This document shows, piece after piece, positions 34,989 to 43,285 of a DNA stretch of 64,000 nucleotides. How positions within the stretch are numbered: the stretch's first letter is position 1; each line of letters starts with the position of its first letter. Location: NCBI RefSeq assembly GCF_016811235.1, contig NZ_JAFBID010000018.1, positions 1 through 64,000 on the forward strand, written 5' to 3'. The notes under the pieces were generated by a model. It did not search any database. It was not told the DNA's origin and worked only from the letters and a program-made list of their open reading frames with translations. The stretch is from Microvirga arabica (GTDB lineage: Bacteria; Pseudomonadota; Alphaproteobacteria; Rhizobiales; Beijerinckiaceae). A program made the position numbers and the translations under genes.

Positions 34989-36257
34989 ATGAGCGACGCA
35001 CCCTTCTGCCGTGACTGCCTGACACTGTCTGCCAGCCCCCTGGCGGCGCGGTGCACGGCCTGCGGGTCCCCTCGCCTGCTGCGGCACAAGGAGCGCGACA
35101 GCCTCTCCATCGCCCATGTGGATTGCGACGCCTTCTTCGCCGCCGTGGAGAAGCGGGACGATCCGAGCCTCGCCGACAAGCCGGTGATCATCGGCGGTGG
35201 CAAGCGCGGGGTCGTCTCGACCGCCTGCTACATGGCGCGCATCTATGGGGTGCGCTCCGCCATGCCCATGTTCCAGGCGCTCAAGCTCTGCCCGCATGCG
35301 ACGGTCATCAAGCCGAACGGCGAGAAGTACAGCAAGGCGGGCCGCGAGGTGCGTCAGCTCATGTTGGAACTGACGCCGCTGGTGGAGCCCGTCTCCATCG
35401 ACGAAGCCTTCCTGGACCTCACCGGCACGGAGCGCCTGCACCACGGCAGCCCTGCCCTGACGCTGGCGCGCTTCGCCCGCAAGGTGGAGATCGAGATCGG
35501 GATCTCGATCTCCGTCGGTCTGTCCTACAACAAGTTCCTGGCCAAGATCGCCTCCGACCTCCAGAAGCCGCGCGGCTTCTCGATCATCGGCCGGGAGGAA
35601 GCCGCCGACTTCCTGGCCGACAAGGCGGTCGGGATCATTCCCGGAATCGGCGCCTCGGCTCAAGCCCGGCTCGCCAAGGTGGGCGTGACACAGATCGCGC
35701 ATCTGCGCACCGTCGAGCTGAAGACACTGTTCGAGGCGCTCGGTCGCGACTCGCAGCGACTGTCACGGCTCGCCTGGGGCGAGGATCATCGGAAGGTGAC
35801 GCCGGAGCGGGAGACCAAGAGCATCTCGGCGGAAACCACCTTCGAGACGGACCTTCGCTCGTTCGACGAACTCGAGCCGATCCTCTGGCGGCTCTCCGAG
35901 AAAGTCTCGCGCCGCCTCAAGAAATCGGGCCTGGCCGGGCGCAGCGTGACCCTGAAATTGAAAGACAAGGACTTCCGGCTGATCACCCGCACCCGCTCGG
36001 GCTTTGCGCCGACACAGCTTGCCGCCCGGCTGTTCGACCCGGCGCGGCAGCTCCTCAAGGCCTCCTGCGACGGCACGGCCTTCCGCCTCATCGGCATCGG
36101 CGCCGCCGATCTGTGCGATGCGGCGGACGCGGATAAAGGCGATCTTGCGGACCAGTCCGTAGTGCGGCAGGCCCATATGGAAGCCGCCATCGACAAGATC
36201 CGCGACAAGTTCGGCGTGGGCGCCCTGCAGAAGGGAATCGTGCTGCGCAAGCCTTAG
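34989..36257 (+). CDS. dinB: DNA polymerase IV (Y-family) with N-terminal zinc-knuckle extension
   Basis: 422 residues. The catalytic palm begins at residue ~38 with IAHVDCDAFFAAVEKRDDP and continues with SIDEAFLDLTG, carrying the metal-binding acidic residues. The finger, thumb and little-finger domains follow. The first 35 residues have CRDC...CTAC, a zinc-binding pair not present in E. coli DinB but seen in some alphaproteobacterial copies. Pol IV performs error-prone bypass of damaged DNA. No LexA box (GAAC-N7-GTTC) is visible upstream. The C-terminus does not show a clear clamp-binding QxxLF. Confidence 0.93.
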   Translation: MSDAPFCRDCLTLSASPLAARCTACGSPRLLRHKERDSLSIAHVDCDAFFAAVEKRDDPSLADKPVIIGGGKRGVVSTACYMARIYGVRSAMPMFQALKLCPHATVIKPNGEKYSKAGREVRQLMLELTPLVEPVSIDEAFLDLTGTERLHHGSPALTLARFARKVEIEIGISISVGLSYNKFLAKIASDLQKPRGFSIIGREEAADFLADKAVGIIPGIGASAQARLAKVGVTQIAHLRTVELKTLFEALGRDSQRLSRLAWGEDHRKVTPERETKSISAETTFETDLRSFDELEPILWRLSEKVSRRLKKSGLAGRSVTLKLKDKDFRLITRTRSGFAPTQLAARLFDPARQLLKASCDGTAFRLIGIGAADLCDAADADKGDLADQSVVRQAHMEAAIDKIRDKFGVGALQKGIVLRKP

Positions 36258-36274
36258 CCGGCAGAGACCATGCT

Positions 36275-37114
36275 CTAGCGCTGGCAGGGGCTCGGCTTCT
36301 GGACGTCGAGGCTCTTCAGCTCGCCCTTAAGGGCGAAATCGCCGTAATCGAGCTTGAGGTCCCGGCTGATGCCGTTCTCGAAGAGCTCGAAGGAGATCCG
36401 GTAGACCGGGGTCCGGTCGCCCTTGCCTTCCTCAAAATAGCTGATGGTGATCGGCCAGCGCGCCAGCGAGGCGAGATCGTCCTTCCGGACGGGCTCCTCC
36501 AGGGACGCCAGGGCCGTTCCGGGCTCGATCTTGCGGCCGATCAGCCCGAGGGTGTCGTAGACCTTGTCCCCCTTGTTGGAGCCGTCATAGACCTTCACCG
36601 ACAGGGTCGTATCGCCCCGGCGCCCAGCTTCGATGAGGCGTTTGAGGTGCTCGGTCGGGAACACCGTCTCGCCGGAGGAGCCGAACGCGGTCTTCTTCGG
36701 TTGCTTGAGATCCACGTTGAGCATGCCGTCCGGGGTGATCTTGGCGTCGCCGTCGACCTCGCTGTCCTTGATCATACCCTGCCGGAACGACGTGGACTTG
36801 AAATGCATGGAGCGGCCGTCGCCGGTCTCATAGGTGGCGGTCTGAACATCCATGGTATTGGCGCCGGACTCGCTGCTGTTGAGGATCGTCACCTGGCGGT
36901 ACTTGAGGGTGTAGCCATCGCAGGCATCGCCGCCGAATTCCATGGCGATGCGCCCCCTCGCGCTCTCGACCCCGTTGGAGCCGCCCGCCCGCAGGAGCGA
37001 CAGATCGTAGACGGCCCGATGGGGCGCGAGTTGAACCGGGGCCTTGGCTGTCTCCGCGAAGGCGGGCATCAGCGAGGCGATGGACAGGCCGAAGGCCATA
37101 ACGAACAAACGCAT
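36275..37114 (-). CDS. eipB: Cell-envelope integrity protein EipB (DUF1849)
   Basis: 279 residues from the ATG at 37114. A signal peptide ends near AFAE, so the protein is periplasmic. The N-terminal APHRAVYDLSLL and central ARGRIAMEF, GDACDGYTLKYRQ are EipB hallmarks. The two cysteines that form the conserved disulfide in Brucella EipB are present (GDACDG and the C-terminal SPCQR). EipB folds as a beta spiral and supports outer-envelope integrity. The gene is single, convergent with dinB and divergent from the RidA gene. Confidence 0.9.
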   Translation of the reverse strand: MRLFVMAFGLSIASLMPAFAETAKAPVQLAPHRAVYDLSLLRAGGSNGVESARGRIAMEFGGDACDGYTLKYRQVTILNSSESGANTMDVQTATYETGDGRSMHFKSTSFRQGMIKDSEVDGDAKITPDGMLNVDLKQPKKTAFGSSGETVFPTEHLKRLIEAGRRGDTTLSVKVYDGSNKGDKVYDTLGLIGRKIEPGTALASLEEPVRKDDLASLARWPITISYFEEGKGDRTPVYRISFELFENGISRDLKLDYGDFALKGELKSLDVQKPSPCQR

Positions 37115-37241
37115 ATCTTCTCCCGACGCAACGGCAGCCAAGATAGGCCGCTCCTGCCCACAGGGCAATGTTCCCGCTTGCGTCCTTCCGGCTCATCCGC
37201 CACTACTCCGTCCGGATGATGTCACACCGATCGAGGCTTCC

Positions 37242-37712
37242 ATGAGCAAAGTCGACAAGAAACTTCAGGAACTGGGGATCACCCTGCCGACCCCGGCGGC
37301 CCCGGTGGCAAATTATGTGCCGTTCGTCCGAACCGGCAACCTCGTCATCATCTCCGGGCAGCTCTGCCTCGGGCTCGACGGCAAGATGGCCGACGCCCAC
37401 AAGGGCAAGGTCGGCGCCGAGGTCTCGCCTGAGGTCGGCCAGGAGGCCGCGCGGCTCTGCGCTATCAATCTTCTCGCCCAGCTGAAGGCCGCCGTCGGCG
37501 ACCTCGACAAGGTCACGCGCTGCGTGCGCCTCGGCGGCTTCATCAACGCGGTGCCCACGTTTGCCGCTCTTGCCCCGGTCATGAACGGCGCCTCGGACCT
37601 GATGGTCGAAGTGCTGGGCGATGCCGGGCGCCACGCCCGCTCCACCGTCGGCGTCGCCGAGCTGCCGCTCGATGCCTGCGTCGAAGTCGAAGGGATGTTC
37701 GAAGTCCAATGA
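37242..37712 (+). CDS. RidA-like protein
   Basis: 156 residues. A YjgF/YER057c/UK114-fold member of the longer subfamily: YVPFVRTGNLVIISGQLCLGLDGKMA at the N-terminus, RLGGFINAVPTF, and the C-terminal RSTVGVAELPLDACVEVEGMFEV with the conserved arginine and glutamate that bind the carboxylate in RidA. RidA hydrolyses reactive enamine/imine intermediates. This subfamily often accompanies a glycerophosphodiesterase gene, as here, where its stop overlaps the next start by ATGA. Confidence 0.88.
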   Translation: MSKVDKKLQELGITLPTPAAPVANYVPFVRTGNLVIISGQLCLGLDGKMADAHKGKVGAEVSPEVGQEAARLCAINLLAQLKAAVGDLDKVTRCVRLGGFINAVPTFAALAPVMNGASDLMVEVLGDAGRHARSTVGVAELPLDACVEVEGMFEVQ

Positions 37713-38461
37713 GCATCCCCGGCTGGCTCGTCGCGAAGCCCATCGCCCATCGCGGCCTTCACAATAAACCCGAGGGCATCATCGAGAACACGGTCTCGGC
37801 CGCGGAAGCCGCCATCGCGCGCGGCTTTCCTATCGAGCTCGACGTTCAACTGACCGCCGACAATGAAGCCATCGTCTTCCACGATTTCGAGCTCGACCGC
37901 CTCACCGGCCAGACCGGCCTGGTGGCCGAGCGGAAGCTCTCCGATCTGACCCGGATCGACATCGCCGGCGCCAAAGGCGGAGACAAGATTCCCTCGTTCA
38001 AGGATTATCTCGGCACCATCGCCGGCCGCACGTCGCTGGTCATCGAGATCAAGAGCCAATTCAACGGGGACATGCGGCTGACGAAGCGGGTTATTGAGAT
38101 CATCAAGGATTACGACGGCCCGCTCGTCATCAAATCCTTCGATCCGGACATCGTCACCCACCTGCGCGAGCATGCCCCGAACATCACACGCGGGTTCATC
38201 GGCGAGTTGGAATACGCGTCCAAGGCCGACAACTTCCTGACGCCCGAGAAGAAGCACCGGATGGCGAACCTGCTCCATTTCGGGGAGTCGCAGCCGCACT
38301 TCCTGTCCTGGCGCGTGAAGGACATCCCCTGCGCTTCGACCCATCTCAGCAGGCTCCTCGGGAACCTGCCGGTCATGACCTGGACGGTGCGGACGCCTGA
38401 GGAACGCGCTCACGCGGAGAAGCACGCGGATCAGATGGTCTTCGAGGGCTTTCTGCCCTAA
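37709..38461 (+). CDS. Glycerophosphodiester phosphodiesterase family protein
   Basis: 250 residues. The GDPD motif is IAHRGLHN ... IENTVSAAEAAIARG, with ELDVQLTADNEAIVFHDFELDR carrying the metal-binding Glu-x-Asp and the catalytic histidine. The TIM barrel ends around WTVRTPEERAHA. No signal peptide, so cytoplasmic. The family releases glycerol-3-phosphate from glycerophosphodiesters. The gene overlaps the RidA stop by four bases and lies 63 bases before the FemAB-like gene, giving a likely three-gene operon. Confidence 0.9.
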   Translation: MSIPGWLVAKPIAHRGLHNKPEGIIENTVSAAEAAIARGFPIELDVQLTADNEAIVFHDFELDRLTGQTGLVAERKLSDLTRIDIAGAKGGDKIPSFKDYLGTIAGRTSLVIEIKSQFNGDMRLTKRVIEIIKDYDGPLVIKSFDPDIVTHLREHAPNITRGFIGELEYASKADNFLTPEKKHRMANLLHFGESQPHFLSWRVKDIPCASTHLSRLLGNLPVMTWTVRTPEERAHAEKHADQMVFEGFLP

Positions 38462-38524
38462 CGGTTGCAAGGATCCCGTCCAGTGATTAGCTCTTAATCC
38501 CTAACGGCGGGGTCCTTCCACCCA

Positions 38525-39700
38525 GTGAACGTCCAAGTCAAAATTGCCCAGGGCCTGAAGGCCGTTCCTGCCGCCCAATGGGATGCCTGTGCCTTCGGCA
38601 CAGGATCCGGCGACGACGAACCGTTCAACCCGTTCGTGTCTCATGCCTTCCTCTCGGCGCTTGAGGATTCTGCTTGCGTTGGCGCCAAGACCGGTTGGGC
38701 ACCCCTGCATATCCTTGTCGAGGACGAAGCTGAGACAATCCTGGGCGCCGCGCCCTGCTACCTGAAATCCCATTCTCAGGGCGAATACGTGTTCGACCAT
38801 TCCTGGGCGGATGCCTATTCACGGGCCGGTGGGCGGTACTATCCCAAGCTCCAGGTGGCAGTGCCGTTCACGCCCGCCACCGGCCCTCGCCTCCTCGTGC
38901 CGAACGGCCCTCAGGCGGCGGAGACCCGCTCCTACCTCATCGCCGGCCTGCGGGCGCTGCGGGATCAGACCGGCGCCTCGTCCATCCATGCGACCTTCCT
39001 GCAGCAGGACGATCTCGAAGCCTTTACGTCCGAGGAGTTCCTGCTCAGAAACGACCAGCAGTTTCACTGGTTCAACGACGGCTACGGGAGCTTCGACGGC
39101 TTCCTGGCGGCGCTTGCCTCGCGCAAGCGCAAGGCCATCCGGCGCGAGCGGCGTGATGCTCTGGCCAACGGCATCACGGTCGAATGGGTGACGGGCAAGG
39201 ACATCACCGAGGCGCATTGGGACGCGTTCTTCGCCTTCTACATGGACACGGGCTCCCGCAAATGGGGCCGGCCCTATCTCAACCGCCTCTTCTTCTCGCA
39301 CATCGGCGAGCGCATGGCGGACCGGGTGCTGCTCGTGATGGCAAAGCGCGATGGCCGTTATATCGCAGGCGCCATCAACTTCATCGGCGACAAACGCCTC
39401 TACGGGCGCAATTGGGGCTGCATCGAGGATCACCCGTTTCTGCATTTCGAGGTCTGCTACTACCAGGCCATCGCATTCGCCATCGAACGCGGCCTCGACC
39501 GGGTCGAGGCGGGAGCGCAGGGCGAGCACAAGCTGGCGCGGGGCTACAGGCCCGTGCTCACCTCATCGGCGCACGACATCGCCGATCCTGGACTGCGCCG
39601 GGCCGTGCAGGCCTATCTCGATCAGGAGCGCCTCTACGTATCGGAGGCGGCCGAGGAACTGGAAGAAGCGACCCCGTTCAAGCATCGGGAAGAGGATTAG
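38525..39700 (+). CDS. FemAB-like GNAT acetyltransferase (peptidoglycan-recognition family)
   Basis: 391 residues from a GTG at 38525. It belongs to the family often annotated 'GNAT family N-acetyltransferase / peptidogalycan biosynthesis' (PF04339). Visible features are FVSHAFLSALEDSACVG, YVFDHSWADAYSRAGGRYYPKLQVAVPFTPATG and RKRKAIRRERR, then the acetyltransferase core AGAINFIGDKRLYGRNWG and HFEVCYYQAIAFAI. The substrate is unknown; a wall-precursor or amino-acyl transfer is only inferred. Its stop overlaps the stop of the reductase on the other strand (TTAG, 39697-39700). Confidence 0.85.
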   Translation: MNVQVKIAQGLKAVPAAQWDACAFGTGSGDDEPFNPFVSHAFLSALEDSACVGAKTGWAPLHILVEDEAETILGAAPCYLKSHSQGEYVFDHSWADAYSRAGGRYYPKLQVAVPFTPATGPRLLVPNGPQAAETRSYLIAGLRALRDQTGASSIHATFLQQDDLEAFTSEEFLLRNDQQFHWFNDGYGSFDGFLAALASRKRKAIRRERRDALANGITVEWVTGKDITEAHWDAFFAFYMDTGSRKWGRPYLNRLFFSHIGERMADRVLLVMAKRDGRYIAGAINFIGDKRLYGRNWGCIEDHPFLHFEVCYYQAIAFAIERGLDRVEAGAQGEHKLARGYRPVLTSSAHDIADPGLRRAVQAYLDQERLYVSEAAEELEEATPFKHREED

Positions 39701-40278
39701 GCGCTGGCCGCAGGCGCACCTTGCCGGGCCGCACGCGCAAAGGCGACGAAGCCCTCAAGAAATTTCCGAAGCTGGTCCTCGATCTTCTGATCGGCCAGGG
39801 TGCCGTCCTGATTGAACACCGTCCCGGCCCGCGACACCATCAGGCGGCCGCCGGACCAGAAATCGGCTTTCAAGGTGCGCAGGATCGGGAGCCATGCATT
39901 CTGGGACAGAATTGTGCCGAACCCGCCAGGTGAGGCACCGATCACGGCCACGGGCTTGTTTCCGAAAACACGCTTGATGTCGGAGTCCGGGCGCGAGAGC
40001 CAGTCGATGGCGTTCTTGAACACGCCCGGGATCGAGTTGTTGTATTCCGGCGTCACCAGGAGCAGACCATCCGCAGCCGCGATGGCATCCTTCAGTGCCG
40101 TCACCTTCTCCGGGATTCCTTCTGATGCCTCCAGATCCGCATCGTAGAGCGGAATGCCGCGAATGGTCTCGACGACGAGTTCCGAACCTGCCGGCATTAT
40201 GCCGGCAGCGCCGCGAAGGAGCGCAGAATTGTAGGATGCCTGCCGCAAGCTGCCTGACAGGCCGATCAATGTCGTCAT
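39697..40278 (-). CDS. NADPH-dependent FMN reductase family protein
   Basis: 193 residues from the ATG at 40278. A flavodoxin-like fold with the phosphate loop GLSGSLRQASYNSALL at the N-terminus, and TPEYNNSIPGVFKNAIDWLSR and ASPGGFGTI as the flavin-binding loops. The family includes ChrR, YieF and azoreductase-like quinone/chromate reductases. It uses NAD(P)H to reduce FMN-linked substrates in the cytoplasm. It is a single gene. The upstream frame of 30 codons has no homology. Confidence 0.88.
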   Translation of the reverse strand: MTTLIGLSGSLRQASYNSALLRGAAGIMPAGSELVVETIRGIPLYDADLEASEGIPEKVTALKDAIAAADGLLLVTPEYNNSIPGVFKNAIDWLSRPDSDIKRVFGNKPVAVIGASPGGFGTILSQNAWLPILRTLKADFWSGGRLMVSRAGTVFNQDGTLADQKIEDQLRKFLEGFVAFARAARQGAPAASA

Positions 40279-40511
40279 GGGGACCTCGCGTTCGTCCGAG
40301 CCGCCAAGAAAGTGCCGTTGCGGATTCGCAATCTCATTGAGGCTAGGAGGCACCTTAAACAAGGTCAAACCAGCAAGGTAGGAAGAGGAGACCGCCCTTG
40401 GTCTAAAAGCGCCGACAAGTCGATATCAGAGTCCTAGAAATCATGGGATGACGGTTCATATGTGTCTTGCTGACCTCAAACCCTCCTTCCATCCCGTCGA
40501 AACTTCATGGA

Positions 40512-42962
40512 ATGGTCTCCTTACAATCCCCGGTGCGGCCCAACAGAGACGAATTTCTGCCGTTTCAGGTTTCTCGATTCTTGGATGACTTCAAACCCGA
40601 CCTGCTGGTAGCCCCCGTGATGCAACATCGTCTCGCACCTCTGCCGGACTTCCTTGCCAAGGGCGGCACCATGGGCGAGCGCGTCCGCCAGTACGATTGG
40701 TCGTCGACTCCGGTCGGCCCCATCGAGACATGGCCACACTCCCTGCGCACGGCCGTGAGCATGATGCTCCATTCGAAGTTTCCGACCTTCATGGTCTGGG
40801 GGCCGGAGCTGACTGCCTTCTACAACGACGCCTACCGGCCGATGCTGGGCACGAAGCCCGAGGCTCTCGGCCGTACCTTTCGCGAGATCTGGTCGGAAGC
40901 CTGGGATGTCATGGGGCCCATTGCGGAGCGCGCTCTCGCCGGCGAAGCCAGCTATTTCGAGGATCTGCCGATTACCCTTCAACGGAAAGGGTTTCCGGAG
41001 CAGACATGGTGGACCTTCTCCTACAGCCCCGTCCATGACGAGGCGGGCGATGTGGCGGGCGTTCTCTGCATCGTGCATGAAACGACTTCAAAAGCCCTGA
41101 GCGAGCAGCGGCTTGAGTTTCTTGTCCGCTTAAGCGACCGCCTGCGCGGCCTCAACGAGCCGATCGAGGTGATCACAGCAGCCCAGGAGATGCTGGGTGC
41201 CCATCTCGCAACCAGCCGCGTCGGCTATGGAGAGGTGGAAGAGACGGCTCGTTATTTCACCACGGAACGCAACTGGACCGACCGTACCGTCGCGCATCAC
41301 ACCGGAACCCATGATCTCGCAGCCTTTGGACCCGAGATCCAGGGCGCCCTCAAACGAGGGGAGACTCTTGCAGTCCACGACGTTTCGGTCGATTCACGCA
41401 CCAATTCACCGGAGCATCTGGCAGCGTTCGCATACTTGGAAACGTCCGCCGTGGTCACGGTGAGCCTGATCAAGCAGGGACGCATGGTGGCGGCCCTCTA
41501 CGTCCACAATCGTACCCCTCGCCTCTGGAACGAGAATGAAGTCAAACTCATCGAAGACGTTGCGGAGCGAACGTGGGATGCCGTCGAGCGCGCCCGCGCA
41601 GAAACCGCATTGCGGGGCAGCCAGGATCGCCTGCAGCTGGCCATCGACGCAGGCCGCATGGCCGTCTGGGAACATGAAACGGCGACCGACCGCATCACGG
41701 CAAGCCCCGAGCTCAACCGGATGCTCGGATATGCGGCGGATGCGGAACTAGACATCGCCGAGGTCCGAACCCGCTATTACCCCGGAGACCGTGAGCGGCT
41801 GAGTGCCACCGCGATGGGTGCCCTCAAAAAGGGAGAGCGGTTCTTCGAGGTCGAGTATCGCTTCTACAGAGTGGACGGGGCGCTGCGCTGGTTCCTGATG
41901 CGCGCCGAGATGCTGCTTGGTCCCGACGGTTTTCCGACCAGAACGATCGGCGTTCTTCTGGATATCACCGACCGCAAGGAAGCCGAGGAGACGCTGATCG
42001 AGAGAGAAGCGGAACTGATGGCTGCCCTTGAGGCCGGCTCGCTCGCCATCTTCGACTTCGATCACATCAAGGGCAGGATGAACCCCTCACCGCGTCTCAG
42101 CGAGCTTTATGGCTACCCGCCCGATCATGTGCTGACGATTGCGGATATCCGGGCCCGCTATCACCCCGATGATGTCTCAAAGATCATCGATAAGCGCGAC
42201 AGGGAGCAGGAGGATACCAGCTTCCGCAACTTCGAATGGACGCTCCGTCTGATGATGCCCGACGGCGCGATCCGCTGGGTGAATGGGCGGGGTGAATACG
42301 TGCGGGACGAGGAGGACCGCATCATCAGATCCCGTGGCGTTGTCATGGACATCACCGAGCGCAAGCGCTGGGAGGAGCACCAGCAGCTGCTGATCAATGA
42401 GTTGAACCACCGGGTCAAGAATACCCTGGCGACCGTTCAATCCATCGCTTCCCAGACGCTGCGCAATGCCGGCACCGTGGAAGGCGCCCGCTCCGCCATG
42501 GAGGCGCGCCTGCTCGCCCTCTCCCGCGCTCATGATGTGCTGACGCGGGAAAACTGGGAAGGCGCCGGTCTCCTTGAAATCGTCCGCGAGGCCATGGCCC
42601 CCTATCGGCACGAGCGTGAGAGGCGCATCCACATGGATGGGCCGGATGTCCGCCTTTCGCCGCGCATGGCGCTGGCCATCGCCATGGCCCTGCAGGAACT
42701 CGCCACGAACGCGGTGAAGTATGGCGCCTTGTCCAATGAGCGCGGCGAGGTGCGGATTGCCTGGTCTATAAGTGATGGGTCGGACAAGCGCCTGCATCTG
42801 ACCTGGTCCGAGACGAACGGGCCGGCGGTCGAAGTTCCCAAACGTCGCGGCTTCGGCATCAGGCTCATCGAGCGCAGCCTCGCTCAGGATCTTCACGGGA
42901 AAGCGACCATCGACTTCGCCCTCACCGGGATCATCTGTACTGTCGACGCCCCGATCGCCTGA
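40512..42962 (+). CDS. PAS/GAF sensor histidine kinase, HWE family
   Basis: 816 residues from the ATG at 40512; a TTG at 40467 and ATG codons further down are possible. No transmembrane segment, so soluble. Order: PAS (about 50-200, MVWGPELTAFYNDAYRP), GAF (about 205-360), PAS (about 370-490), PAS (about 500-625), then the HWE kinase with H-box LNHRVKNTLATVQSIA (His633) and N-box QELATNAVKYGALS. HWE kinases include partners of PhyR in alphaproteobacterial stress signalling. No response regulator gene is adjacent, so the output is unknown. Confidence 0.9.
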   Translation: MVSLQSPVRPNRDEFLPFQVSRFLDDFKPDLLVAPVMQHRLAPLPDFLAKGGTMGERVRQYDWSSTPVGPIETWPHSLRTAVSMMLHSKFPTFMVWGPELTAFYNDAYRPMLGTKPEALGRTFREIWSEAWDVMGPIAERALAGEASYFEDLPITLQRKGFPEQTWWTFSYSPVHDEAGDVAGVLCIVHETTSKALSEQRLEFLVRLSDRLRGLNEPIEVITAAQEMLGAHLATSRVGYGEVEETARYFTTERNWTDRTVAHHTGTHDLAAFGPEIQGALKRGETLAVHDVSVDSRTNSPEHLAAFAYLETSAVVTVSLIKQGRMVAALYVHNRTPRLWNENEVKLIEDVAERTWDAVERARAETALRGSQDRLQLAIDAGRMAVWEHETATDRITASPELNRMLGYAADAELDIAEVRTRYYPGDRERLSATAMGALKKGERFFEVEYRFYRVDGALRWFLMRAEMLLGPDGFPTRTIGVLLDITDRKEAEETLIEREAELMAALEAGSLAIFDFDHIKGRMNPSPRLSELYGYPPDHVLTIADIRARYHPDDVSKIIDKRDREQEDTSFRNFEWTLRLMMPDGAIRWVNGRGEYVRDEEDRIIRSRGVVMDITERKRWEEHQQLLINELNHRVKNTLATVQSIASQTLRNAGTVEGARSAMEARLLALSRAHDVLTRENWEGAGLLEIVREAMAPYRHERERRIHMDGPDVRLSPRMALAIAMALQELATNAVKYGALSNERGEVRIAWSISDGSDKRLHLTWSETNGPAVEVPKRRGFGIRLIERSLAQDLHGKATIDFALTGIICTVDAPIA

Positions 42963-42972
42963 GGGAACAAAG

Positions 42973-43010
42973 AAAAGCCGTACCGGACGGTGATCCGGTA
43001 CGGCTTTGTT
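42973..43010. terminator. Bidirectional Rho-independent terminator
   Basis: AAAAGCCGTACCGGA and TCCGGTACGGCTTTGTT form an 11-pair or longer stem with loop CGGTGA. On the minus strand it ends TTTTCTTTG. It lies 10 bases after the kinase stop and 24 after the stop of the clpA-linked small gene, so it serves both convergent units. Confidence 0.9.
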
Positions 43011-43033
43011 CAGGCTCGGCCGAGGATTGGGCT

Positions 43034-43285
43034 TCAGAGAGTGGCTATGATGGCCTCGATGCCTTCCATGATCGCCGCCGGCGAGGTGCCGAGAGCATTC
43101 AGGCCCACTTCAAGAAACCAGTAGCAGCCAAGAATGATCACCGGCACGAGGATCCAGCCGAGAATTTCCTCGAACCAGACGCGCCGACGACGGCGCTGGT
43201 AGCGCTTCTCGCGCCACGAGACCTTCGCCGGAGCATCCAGGGTGCGGGAGGCCTGTAGCGGCCCCTCGTGAATTTCAGACGTCAT
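43034..43285 (-). CDS. Small basic membrane protein coupled to clpA
   Basis: 83 residues. The N-terminal 40 residues are soluble and very basic (WREKRYQRRRRRVWFEE); one or two hydrophobic segments follow (ILGWILVPVIILGCYWFLEV and a C-terminal amphipathic stretch). No named family. Its ATG overlaps the clpA stop as ATGA (43282-43285), so it is translated with ClpA. This makes a role linked to the ClpAP protease possible but unproven. It ends at a strong shared terminator. Confidence 0.72.
   Translation of the reverse strand: MTSEIHEGPLQASRTLDAPAKVSWREKRYQRRRRRVWFEEILGWILVPVIILGCYWFLEVGLNALGTSPAAIMEGIEAIIATL

Noticed and set aside
34977-34989. LexA operator before dinB
   Set aside because: No GAAC-N7-GTTC; the gap is only 12 bases and dinB appears co-transcribed with the DUF3572 gene.
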